Source: Anaerolineales bacterium UBA5069 (GTDB taxonomy: Bacteria > Chloroflexota > Anaerolineae > Caldilineales > Caldilineaceae). From it: DNA of 8,560 nt. Shown in pieces: positions 1 to 5,864 of the stretch (positions are counted from its first letter, which is position 1; the number at the start of each line of letters is the position of its first letter). The stretch is taken from assembly GCA_002415895.1 (NCBI GenBank), contig DIAV01000379.1, forward strand, positions 1-8,560, written 5' to 3'. Under the pieces are notes generated by a model. The model worked only from the letters and a program-made list of their open reading frames with translations. It was not told the DNA's origin and did not search any database. Position numbers and translations under genes: made by a program.

Positions 1-807
1 GTGGAGAACCACACGCCCCCCTTCGAACTCCCCTCTGCACCGCCCGCACCGTGGGAGCAGACAATTGGCGGCTATGTGGCCGATCTCATCGCCGACGGCT
101 CCACCATTCAGCTTGGCATTGGCGGCATTCCCAACGCGATTACGGCGCTGCTCATGGATCACCACGATCTGGGCGTGCATACCGAGATGTTCACGACCGG
201 TCTGGTGGACCTCTTCGAGGCGGGCGTGATCACCGGTCGCAAAAAGAGCGTGTGGCCCGGGAAGATGGTGGGCGCGTTTGCGCTGGGCGAGCAGAAACTC
301 TACGACTTCATGGACAACAACATTGCCGTCGAGTTTCAGCAGGGGCGCATTACGAATGATCCTTTTGTGATTGGCAAAAACTACAAAATGGTGAGCGTCA
401 ACACGGCGCTGCAGGTGGACTGCGGCGGCCAGGTTTGTTCGCAGAGCATTGGCCCGCGCCACTTCTCGGGCACGGGCGGCCAGTTGGATACGCACCGCGG
501 CGCGCAGCTTTCGCCGGGCGGGCGCGGCATTATTGCCCTGCGTTCTACGGCGCGCAACGGCACGATTTCCACAATTGTGCCCATGCTCGCCGAGGGCGCG
601 GCGGTGACTGTACCCGGCCAGGATGTGGACACAATTGTCACAGAGTATGGCGTGGCAGAACTCAAGGGGCGCTCTGTCAAGGCGCGCACGGAGGCGCTGA
701 TCCGAATTGCGCACCCCGACTTTCGCGCGTGGATCCGCGAGGAAGTAGAGCGGCTGGGCATTGTCCCCCGGCTCGTCGTCCCCGGCTATACACCGGCAAC
801 CGCGTAA
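1..807 (+). CDS. Acetyl-CoA hydrolase/CoA-transferase family protein (4-hydroxybutyrate CoA-transferase-like), 5' end missing
   Basis: This is the C-terminal part of a CoA-transferase of the acetyl-CoA hydrolase/4-hydroxybutyrate CoA-transferase family, cytosolic enzymes that move CoA between acetyl-CoA and another carboxylate. Visible family motifs, numbered from the first codon of the window, are QLGIGGIPNA (37-46), LGVHTEMF (57-64) with Glu62 as the likely CoA-thioester-forming glutamate, GQVCSQSIGPRHFSG (144-158) with GGQLD following, and VDTIVTEYGVAELKGR near 209-224. The open frame runs to the first base and the family is usually about 430 residues, so roughly 160-170 N-terminal residues lie upstream. 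The GTG at position 1 is probably an internal Val codon, not a start. The TAA stop overlaps the edge of an inverted repeat. The thiolase gene follows after 141 nt. The acceptor acid cannot be read from the sequence; simple acetyl-CoA hydrolysis or succinyl-CoA:acetate transfer are alternatives. The family call is firm. Confidence 0.9.
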   Translation: MENHTPPFELPSAPPAPWEQTIGGYVADLIADGSTIQLGIGGIPNAITALLMDHHDLGVHTEMFTTGLVDLFEAGVITGRKKSVWPGKMVGAFALGEQKLYDFMDNNIAVEFQQGRITNDPFVIGKNYKMVSVNTALQVDCGGQVCSQSIGPRHFSGTGGQLDTHRGAQLSPGGRGIIALRSTARNGTISTIVPMLAEGAAVTVPGQDVDTIVTEYGVAELKGRSVKARTEALIRIAHPDFRAWIREEVERLGIVPRLVVPGYTPATA

Positions 808-927
808 CCGCGACGCCAAGGCGCAGAGACGCAAAGGAGCGCAAAGACAAGCATAAGAGCCATAGGGCGTTCCTGTTGTTGCAGTTCTCCGCGTTTCTTT
901 GCACCTTGGCGCGTTGGCGTCGCAGTT
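806..927. repeat. Imperfect inverted repeat (42-nt arms) between CoA-transferase and thiolase genes
   Basis: The left arm 806-847 and the reverse complement of the right arm 886-927 match at 32 of 42 positions by my count. They include a perfect 10-bp outer block GCGACGCCAA (810-819) paired with TTGGCGTCGC (914-923). The loop is 848-885. The arms are built from CGCAAAG/GCGCAGAG-like words. This resembles the multi-copy intergenic palindromes of many bacterial genomes, but copy number cannot be seen here. The element begins inside the TAA stop of the upstream gene and ends 9 nt before the ribosome-binding site of the thiolase. No reading frame of merit lies inside it. Confidence 0.75.
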
Positions 928-935
928 GGTTTTTC

Positions 936-942
936 GAGGAGG
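936..942 (+). promoter_or_regulatory. Ribosome-binding site of the thiolase gene
   Basis: GAGGAGG lies 6 nt before the ATG at 949. It is a near-consensus Shine-Dalgarno sequence and fixes the thiolase start. Confidence 0.85.
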
Positions 943-948
943 CACCTT

Positions 949-2214
949 ATGACTGTACGCAAGTTGGGCCGCGGTGTGGCCGTAGTGGGCGTAGGCATCT
1001 CCAAATTTGGCGCCTTCACCGACAAAACCAGCCGCGACCTGTTTGTAGAAGCCTACCTGGAATTGCGCACGACCGTGGACAAGGGGATGGAGCCCGCGGC
1101 CATTGAAGCGCTCTACCTGGGCAATTTCTCCAGTGATCTCTTTGAGGGACAGGGGCACACCGCCCCCATCATGGCCGACGCGGTGGGGCTGCCGCAGATT
1201 CCCGCCATGCGTGTGGAGGATGCGTGCGCCAGCGGCGGCATTGCGCTGCGCCAGGGCGTCATGGCTGTGGCCTCTGGCATGCATGACGTGGTGCTGGTAG
1301 GCGGTGTTGAGCGCATGACGCGGCTGCCCACAGCACAGGTGACCGACACGCTGGGCGCCGCCGCCGATGTGCTCTACGAGATTCCCGCGGGCTTCACCTT
1401 CCCCGGCCTCTATGCCGCAATTGCCACCGCCTACATGCACAAATACGGCATGGCCCCTGAGCATCTCATGAATGTGGCGCTCAAGAATCACGAAAACGGC
1501 GCGCTCAATCCCAAGGCGCAGTTTGGTGTCACAATTCCCGATTGGATGCAGGGGCGCATCACCGCTGCGCAGCGCAAGGGCAAGCCTGTTCCCACCTGGG
1601 CGGACCCCATGGAGTTCCTTCACGATGACGCGGCCAACCCCATGGTGGCGTGGCCGCTGCGTCTCTTCGACTGCTCGCCCGTGACAGATGGTGCGGCCTG
1701 CCTGCTGCTGGTGGATGCAGAACGCGCGCATGAGTATACAGACAATCCGGTCTACATCATTGGCTCGGGCCACGCGTCGGATGCGCCGCTGCATGGCCGC
1801 GCCGACATGACGACGCTGGGTGCGGCGCGCAGCGCGGCCGCCGCCGCCTATGCGCAGTCCGGTGTCAGCGCCGCCGATATCCGCATGGCCGAGGTGCATG
1901 ACTGCTTCACCATTGCCGAGGTGATTGCGACTGAGGACCTGGGTTTCTTTGCACCAGGCACCGGCTTCAAGGCCGCCGAGGATGGCGTGACGGCGCGCGA
2001 CGGCGCACGTCCCATCAACACATCGGGCGGCCTCAAGGCCAAGGGGCACCCTGTGGGTGCGTCCGGCGTGGCGCAGGTGGTAGAGGTCTTCAAACAAATG
2101 CGCCGCGAGGCGGGCCCGCGCCAGTTGCAAGGTGATGTACCGCTGGCGGTAACGCACAACGTGGGCGCAACCGGCTCCACCTGCGTGGTGCATGTTTACG
2201 AGCGAAGGGATTAG
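949..2214 (+). CDS. Thiolase family protein (SCP-x/archaeal acetyl-CoA acetyltransferase type)
   Basis: This 421-residue thiolase-fold enzyme probably condenses acyl-CoA units to, or cleaves, a 3-ketoacyl-CoA such as acetoacetyl-CoA in the cytosol. The nucleophilic cysteine is in DACASGG (Cys93). The C-terminal half carries EVHDCF (His317), GGLKAKGHPVGASG (His367) and HNVGATGS (403-410). The second CxG cysteine loop of classic degradative thiolases is absent and its place is taken by the NVGATG segment. This is the SCP-x/archaeal pattern, in which His317 stands in the acid-base position. The start at 949 is set by a strong GAGGAGG and a typical N-terminal strand (VAVVGVGISKFG). A DUF35 protein follows 6 nt after the stop, as in archaeal thiolase/HMG-CoA synthase/DUF35 complexes. 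A retro-aldolase of the Ltp2 type also uses a DUF35 partner, but the intact Cys/His set argues for a true thiolase. The chain length of the substrate is unknown. Confidence 0.9.
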   Translation: MTVRKLGRGVAVVGVGISKFGAFTDKTSRDLFVEAYLELRTTVDKGMEPAAIEALYLGNFSSDLFEGQGHTAPIMADAVGLPQIPAMRVEDACASGGIALRQGVMAVASGMHDVVLVGGVERMTRLPTAQVTDTLGAAADVLYEIPAGFTFPGLYAAIATAYMHKYGMAPEHLMNVALKNHENGALNPKAQFGVTIPDWMQGRITAAQRKGKPVPTWADPMEFLHDDAANPMVAWPLRLFDCSPVTDGAACLLLVDAERAHEYTDNPVYIIGSGHASDAPLHGRADMTTLGAARSAAAAAYAQSGVSAADIRMAEVHDCFTIAEVIATEDLGFFAPGTGFKAAEDGVTARDGARPINTSGGLKAKGHPVGASGVAQVVEVFKQMRREAGPRQLQGDVPLAVTHNVGATGSTCVVHVYERRD

Positions 2215-2220
2215 GCACAC

Positions 2221-2676
2221 ATGATCAAATCACTGAGCGACTCACAGGGAGAGATGCAACGGCGCCCCCTGACGGCGGCGGGCTTTGACGAGTACCTTGC
2301 CGAGCACAAGCTGGCGGGCACGCGCTGCACTGCTTGCGGCGCGCTCTACCTGCCGCCGCGCGCCATTTGCCCCACCTGCCAGAGCAGCGCGCTGGAGTGG
2401 GTGGAGCTTGCGGGGCGCGGCACGCTGGCAGCCTTCACCTCTATTTTTGTGGGGCCCAGCGCGATGGTGGCCCAGGGCTTTGATCGCAAGAACCCTTATG
2501 TCTCCGGCGTGGTGGCGCTGGAGGAAGGCCCCGCAATCAGCGCGCGCATCGTGGGCGTGGATGCCAATCAACCCGAGATCGCCTGGATCGGCACGTCTCT
2601 TGTGGTGACATTCCTTGATAAAGGCGAGGGCGACGCCAAGCAGACAACGCTCGCGTTCCAGCCTGCGGACGCGTAA
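2221..2676 (+). CDS. DUF35 Zn-ribbon/OB-fold protein, thiolase partner
   Basis: This 151-residue protein has an N-terminal rubredoxin-like zinc ribbon followed by an OB-fold. The four zinc ligands are Cys36, Cys39 (CTACG), Cys50 and Cys53 (CPTC). After them comes ALEWVELAGRGTL (57-69), the usual entry to the OB barrel, and NPYVSGVVALEEGPAISARIVG in the body. In characterised archaeal complexes a DUF35 subunit binds and bridges thiolase and its partner and helps hold the CoA moiety, so a complex with the upstream thiolase is likely. The ATG at 2221 sits 6 nt after the thiolase stop with GAAGGGA inside the thiolase end as ribosome site. A second in-frame ATG at 2254 (residue 12) has AGGGAG close upstream and gives MQRRPLTAAGF, which looks like the common N-terminus of the family, so the true start may be 2254. 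The family is firm; the reaction it supports is inferred from its neighbour. Confidence 0.9.
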   Translation: MIKSLSDSQGEMQRRPLTAAGFDEYLAEHKLAGTRCTACGALYLPPRAICPTCQSSALEWVELAGRGTLAAFTSIFVGPSAMVAQGFDRKNPYVSGVVALEEGPAISARIVGVDANQPEIAWIGTSLVVTFLDKGEGDAKQTTLAFQPADA

Positions 2677-2678
2677 TA

Positions 2679-2811
2679 ACAACACCTCAGCCCCGGCCCC
2701 TCTCCATGCGGAGAGGGGAGTAAAGCAACGGCGTCACGCCGGAGACGTGACCTATGGCGGCACTGTTTGCTCCCCTCTCCGCATGGAGAGGGGCCGGGGC
2801 TGAGGTGTTGT
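2679..2811. repeat. Perfect 42-bp inverted repeat with nested hairpin arms
   Basis: The arm 2679-2720 is an exact reverse complement of 2770-2811, with a 49-nt loop between. Each arm also folds on itself: CCCCTCTCC and GGAGAGGGG pair around a 4-nt loop at 2697-2718 and again at 2772-2793. The loop has a small dyad GTCACG (2733-2738)/CGTGAC (2746-2751). The element starts 3 nt after the DUF35 stop and lies between the acyl-CoA genes and the binding-protein gene. It lacks a T-run, so it is not a classic intrinsic terminator, though as RNA it would fold strongly. It is too short and gene-free to be an insertion sequence; a MITE-like or REP-like interspersed repeat is the best description. Confidence 0.9.
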
Positions 2812-2836
2812 AGCGCCGTAATGGCCGCGGCTCCTG

Positions 2837-2851
2837 TCACCACGGAGGTGA
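2837..2851. promoter_or_regulatory. Short dyad upstream of the binding-protein gene, possible operator
   Basis: TCACC (2837-2841) and GGTGA (2847-2851) form a perfect 5-bp dyad with a 5-nt spacer, about 97 nt before the start of the binding-protein gene. Dyads of this size can be operator half-sites, but chance occurrence in GC-rich DNA is quite possible. I could not identify a convincing promoter in 2812-2935. Confidence 0.2.
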
Positions 2852-2935
2852 AACAAACGGACACGACCCACCTGCTTCGCACATTCCTTGTGGCTGCACC
2901 AGCCCGTTCTTCTAACCCTGCCCCACCATTTCGTT

Positions 2936-2943
2936 GAGGAGAG
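2936..2943 (+). promoter_or_regulatory. Ribosome-binding site that fixes the binding-protein start
   Basis: GAGGAGAG ends 4 nt before the ATG at 2948. The frame is open further upstream to a TTG at 2888, but that start has no comparable site and would place 20 residues before the lipoprotein signal peptide. Confidence 0.85.
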
Positions 2944-2947
2944 ACAG

Positions 2948-4234
2948 ATGCGCACCAACCGATGGTTCATACTTTCCCTGTTGGCCTTGCTCGTGATGCT
3001 CTTTGCCGCCTGCGCCGCACCTGCGGCCGCACCGGCGCCCGAAGCCGCCGCCCCTGCCGCTGATGCCGCAGCCACCGGCGAGCCGCTTGTGATTGGCGAA
3101 CTCACCGACAATTCGGGCGTGCTGGCAATCTATGGCCCGCTCTTCGAGCGCGGCTTTGAGATTGGCCTCGACTATGTGACCGACGGCACGCGCGTCATCG
3201 CAGGCCGCCCTGTTGAGGTTGTCATCAAGGACACCGCCAGCAACACCGAAAAGGGTGCATCGCTGGCCCGCGAGGCCATTGAGCTTGACGGCGCCGACAT
3301 TCTCGTGGGCGTGCCCAGCTCGCCCGTCGCGCTGGCCGTGGGCGGCATTGCCTCGCAGAACAAGATGGTTTACATTGCCGGTCCCGCCGCTGCCGACGCC
3401 ATTACCGGCGCGAACTTTGACCCCTATGTCTTCCGCTGTGGCCGCCAGAACATTCAGGACGCGCTGACCATGGGCGCGGCGCTCACCCAGCTGGGCAGCA
3501 ACTTCATCCAGGTTGCGCAGGACAACGCCTTTGGCCAGGGCTCCGCGGCAGGCTTCCACTCGGTTGTGACAGCGGCCGGCGGCGTCTTCCCCGTGAATGA
3601 TACCGAAACAGGCTTCGGCGCCATCTTCGCCCCGCCCGACACCACCGACTTCACCCCGTACATCAATGAAGTGCTCGATTCCGGCGCCGACGTTGTGATC
3701 GTCTCGTGGGCTGGCGCAGGCTACGTGCCCATGTTCCAGCAGATGCAGCAGTTGGGCGTCTTTGACACCATGGACGTTGCCACGGGCTTTGGCGACAACC
3801 AGACGCTGGCACAGGGTTATGCCGACGCCGTGAACTCTGTGGGCGTTGTCGTCTACCACTACAGCCTCTTCGACAACCCCATTAACAACTTCCTGACCGA
3901 GCAGCACATTGAGCGCTTTGGCACGCCGCCGGACCTCTGGGCGGAAGCGGGTTTCAACTGCGCCACGATGATCAATGACGCCGTGACGGCCACCGGTGGC
4001 GACACCAGCGGTGACGCCCTCGTGGCCGCGCTGGAAGGCATGAAGTTCCAGGGCCCCAAGGGCGATTACGAAGTGCGCGCCAGTGACCATGCGCTGCTCC
4101 AGCCCATGACGCTTGTGCGCCTGACCAACACCACAGACCCCGACTTCAAGTTCGTTGAACTGGTCACGGCCTTCACGCCCGCAGAGACTGCACCGCCGTG
4201 CAGCGTGCCGGCTGACCTGGGCCGCTGCGAATAA
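2948..4234 (+). CDS. ABC importer solute-binding lipoprotein, Leu/Ile/Val-binding (LivJ/LivK-like) family
   Basis: This 428-residue extracytoplasmic receptor is of the type I periplasmic-binding fold (Peripla_BP_6). It has a short positive N-terminus (MRTNRW), a hydrophobic stretch (7-19) and a lipobox FAAC with Cys22 as the predicted lipidated residue. An Ala/Pro-rich linker (23-44) follows, then the first strand LVIGELTDNSG (47-57). GRPVEVVIKD (86-95), LVGVPSSPVALAVGG (119-133) and YIAGPAA (142-148) match the N-lobe of the LIVBP family, and YEVRASDHALLQPM belongs to the C-lobe end. The mature protein ends with Cys418 and Cys427, which may form a disulfide. It would deliver ligand to the LivHM permease outside the membrane. 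The ligand could be branched-chain amino acids, but this family also binds amides, urea and aromatic or aliphatic acids. The hairpin after the gene may keep its message abundant relative to the transporter genes. Confidence 0.93.
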   Translation: MRTNRWFILSLLALLVMLFAACAAPAAAPAPEAAAPAADAAATGEPLVIGELTDNSGVLAIYGPLFERGFEIGLDYVTDGTRVIAGRPVEVVIKDTASNTEKGASLAREAIELDGADILVGVPSSPVALAVGGIASQNKMVYIAGPAAADAITGANFDPYVFRCGRQNIQDALTMGAALTQLGSNFIQVAQDNAFGQGSAAGFHSVVTAAGGVFPVNDTETGFGAIFAPPDTTDFTPYINEVLDSGADVVIVSWAGAGYVPMFQQMQQLGVFDTMDVATGFGDNQTLAQGYADAVNSVGVVVYHYSLFDNPINNFLTEQHIERFGTPPDLWAEAGFNCATMINDAVTATGGDTSGDALVAALEGMKFQGPKGDYEVRASDHALLQPMTLVRLTNTTDPDFKFVELVTAFTPAETAPPCSVPADLGRCE

Positions 4235-4241
4235 CCCGTTG

Positions 4242-4291
4242 GCCCGTGCTGCACCGCAGGCTGTATTTGCAACCGGCGGTGCAGCACGGGC
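4242..4291. terminator. Strong hairpin after the binding-protein gene, without T-run (likely mRNA-stabilising or attenuating)
   Basis: GCCCGTGCTGCACCGC (4242-4257) is exactly complementary to 4276-4291, giving a 16-bp GC-rich stem with an 18-nt loop. It starts 8 nt after the stop of the binding-protein gene. No T-tract follows, so full intrinsic termination is unlikely. A hairpin in this place commonly protects the 3' end of the binding-protein message or allows partial read-through into the transporter genes; that role is inferred. Confidence 0.7.
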
Positions 4292-4314
4292 GTACTTCCT
4301 CCCTGAACGGCCCC

Positions 4315-4320
4315 GAAAGG
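4315..4320 (+). promoter_or_regulatory. Candidate ribosome-binding site of livG
   Basis: GAAAGG is 11 nt before the ATG at 4332 but only 5 nt before an in-frame GTG at 4326. The spacing favours GTG as the real start, which would add only two residues (start codon plus Pro). Confidence 0.45.
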
Positions 4321-4331
4321 CGAATGTGCCA

Positions 4332-5111
4332 ATGCCTGAGACCAGCCCCGCGACCATCATCGAAACCCGCAATGTAACCAAGCACTTTGGCGGCCTGCGC
4401 GCGGTGGATGGCGTGAGCCTGCACGTTGCCGCAGGCGCCATGCACTCGATCATTGGCCCCAATGGCGCGGGCAAGACCACCCTCTTCAACCTGATCAGCG
4501 GCTATCTCAAGCCAACCTCCGGCCAGGTGCTGCTGCGCGGTCGCAACATTACCGGTGTGCCGCTCCATCGCATGGCGCACATGGGGATTGGGCGATCCTT
4601 CCAGATTACGAATGTCTTTCCCGAACTGACTGTCATGGAGAACGTGCGCCTCGCGGCGCAGGCGCTGGGCAAGGACAACTACGCCTTCTGGCGCGCGGCG
4701 GACAGCTTGCGCCGCTATACGCAGGCCGCCGAACGCGCGCTGCTTGAGGTGGGCCTCGATGCCAAGGCCGATGTGACTGCCGGTGTGCTCCCCCACGGCG
4801 ACAAACGCCGCCTTGAACTGGCTATCATCCTTGCCGGTGATCCCGAGGTGCTGCTCCTGGACGAGCCCACGGCAGGCATGGCGTCCGAGCAGGTGCCCTC
4901 GCTTGTGGCGATGATTGCGCGCATTCGCACTGCGGGCAACAAGACCATCATTCTGGTTGAGCACAATATGAGCATTGTCATGAATATTTCGGACCGCATC
5001 TCGGTCATGCACCAGGGGCGACTGCTGGCAGAAGGCAATCCGCAGGAGATTGCAGCCAACGAATCCGTGCAAAAGGCCTACCTGGGGGAGTTCCATGACG
5101 AACATTCTTGA
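4332..5111 (+). CDS. livG: Branched-chain amino acid-type ABC importer ATPase LivG
   Basis: This 259-residue cytoplasmic ATPase powers the importer together with LivF. It shows Walker A GPNGAGKTT (42-50), the Q-loop glutamine in SFQITNVFPELTV (Gln91), a signature region LPHGDKRRLELA (153-164), Walker B VLLLDEP (173-179) with catalytic Glu178, and the switch histidine His211 in LVEHNM. The degenerate signature (LPHGDKRR in place of LSGGQQ) is normal for LivG, which usually has a xYGDQRRLE-like version. MRTAGNK-type insertions are not seen, and the length is usual for the family. The frame is open upstream to 4155, inside the binding-protein gene, but motifs and spacing place the start at ATG 4332 or GTG 4326. 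Its last 17 nt overlap livF, which suggests translational coupling. The family is firm; the cargo is not. Confidence 0.93.
   Translation: MPETSPATIIETRNVTKHFGGLRAVDGVSLHVAAGAMHSIIGPNGAGKTTLFNLISGYLKPTSGQVLLRGRNITGVPLHRMAHMGIGRSFQITNVFPELTVMENVRLAAQALGKDNYAFWRAADSLRRYTQAAERALLEVGLDAKADVTAGVLPHGDKRRLELAIILAGDPEVLLLDEPTAGMASEQVPSLVAMIARIRTAGNKTIILVEHNMSIVMNISDRISVMHQGRLLAEGNPQEIAANESVQKAYLGEFHDEHS
5084..5090 (+). promoter_or_regulatory. Ribosome-binding site of livF inside livG
   Basis: GGGGGAG lies 4 nt before the ATG at 5095 and within the end of livG. It supports 5095 over the earlier in-frame ATG at 5050, and coupling of the two genes. Confidence 0.65.
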
Positions 5112-5862
5112 GGTCGACGCCATCCACACCTTCATCGGCCAGTTTCACATTCTGGAAGGTGTGTCGCTCGCTGTGCCCGCAGGCAGCATTACGGCGCTGT
5201 TGGGGCGCAATGGCGCAGGCAAGACCACAACGCTGCGCTCGATTATTGGGCTGAACGCGCCGCGCTCGGGCCGCATTGCCTTTGAGGGCAGCGACATCCA
5301 CGGCAAGACAGCCTATGCGATTGCCTCGCTCGGGATTGGCTACGTACCCGAGTATCGCGCCATCTTCCGCGCGCTCACTGTGGAGGAGAATCTCAGAATT
5401 GCCGAGCGCTCCAAGAAGGACCTGGCGCGGCGCAGCGACCTCATCTTTGGCCTCTTCCCGGACCTCAAGCGCTTCTACAAATTGCCCGGCGGCCAGCTTT
5501 CGGGCGGCCAGCAGCAAATGCTAGCCATTGCCCGCGCGCTTGTACCCGAGAATCGCCTGCTGCTGATTGATGAACCGAGCGAGGGGCTGGCCCCTATTCT
5601 GATTGAGTCGATTGTCGATGCGCTGCGCCAGTTATCGGCGCACGCCACCATCCTGCTGGTGGAGCAGAATTTCCGCATGGCGTCCATTCTGGCCGACCGC
5701 TACTACATTCTGGACGACGGCCAATCGGTGCACGCGGGGCAAATGGCCGATCTGGTGCAGAACCGCGAACTGATTTCCCGCTACCTGGGTGCAGGCTACG
5801 CCGCTGCGGTGGCCGCGCCTGAATCACCTGCCGTCATGCCAACCGCGCAGCAAGGAGCATAG
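5095..5862 (+). CDS. livF: Branched-chain amino acid-type ABC importer ATPase LivF
   Basis: This 255-residue cytoplasmic ATPase is the second nucleotide-binding subunit. Visible motifs are Walker A GRNGAGKTT (37-45), the Q-loop region YVPEYRAIF (83-91) where the usual Gln is Glu86 as is common in LivF, the full signature LSGGQQQ (135-141) and Walker B LLLIDEP (155-161) with catalytic Glu160. LVEQNF follows, where the switch His is replaced by Gln191, again typical of LivF. The start at 5095 gives MTNILEVDAI, which aligns with the usual first strand; the longer frame from 5050 adds only residues encoded within livG. The last 20 or so residues (APESPAVMPTAQQGA) form an Ala/Pro-rich tail beyond the usual end. 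It overlaps livG by 17 nt, and livH starts 2 nt after its stop, so the genes are almost certainly one operon. Confidence 0.93.
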   Translation: MTNILEVDAIHTFIGQFHILEGVSLAVPAGSITALLGRNGAGKTTTLRSIIGLNAPRSGRIAFEGSDIHGKTAYAIASLGIGYVPEYRAIFRALTVEENLRIAERSKKDLARRSDLIFGLFPDLKRFYKLPGGQLSGGQQQMLAIARALVPENRLLLIDEPSEGLAPILIESIVDALRQLSAHATILLVEQNFRMASILADRYYILDDGQSVHAGQMADLVQNRELISRYLGAGYAAAVAAPESPAVMPTAQQGA

Positions 5863-5864
5863 TC

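Noticed and set aside
570..579. Palindrome CACAATTGTG
   Set aside because: It lies inside the CoA-transferase coding region and comes from ordinary codons (ACA ATT GTG); similar ACAATT words recur in the genes.
435..1106. A 223-codon plus-strand frame bridging the CoA-transferase end and the thiolase start
   Set aside because: It overlaps two clear genes in another frame, and its Arg/His-rich translation has no family character.
2679..2811. Insertion sequence or CRISPR reading of the 42-bp repeat
   Set aside because: There is no transposase, only one inverted pair, and no regularly spaced direct repeats.
2888..2918. Possible promoter TTGTGG with TAACCC before the binding-protein gene
   Set aside because: Both boxes are poor and the spacer is about 19 nt; such matches are expected by chance.
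2888..2947. Longer start (TTG at 2888) for the binding protein
   Set aside because: It would put 20 residues before a clean lipoprotein signal peptide, while ATG 2948 has a strong ribosome-binding site.
2912..4489. A 525-codon open frame on the minus strand across the binding-protein gene and the start of livG
   Set aside because: It is a shadow of high GC content on the opposite strand. The translation is rich in Arg, His and Gly, shows no family motif, and lies against well-supported genes.
5095..5862. LivF with a missing switch histidine (Gln191) and changed Q-loop as a broken ATPase
   Set aside because: From what is known of the family, these replacements are usual in LivF proteins; Walker A, signature and Walker B are intact.
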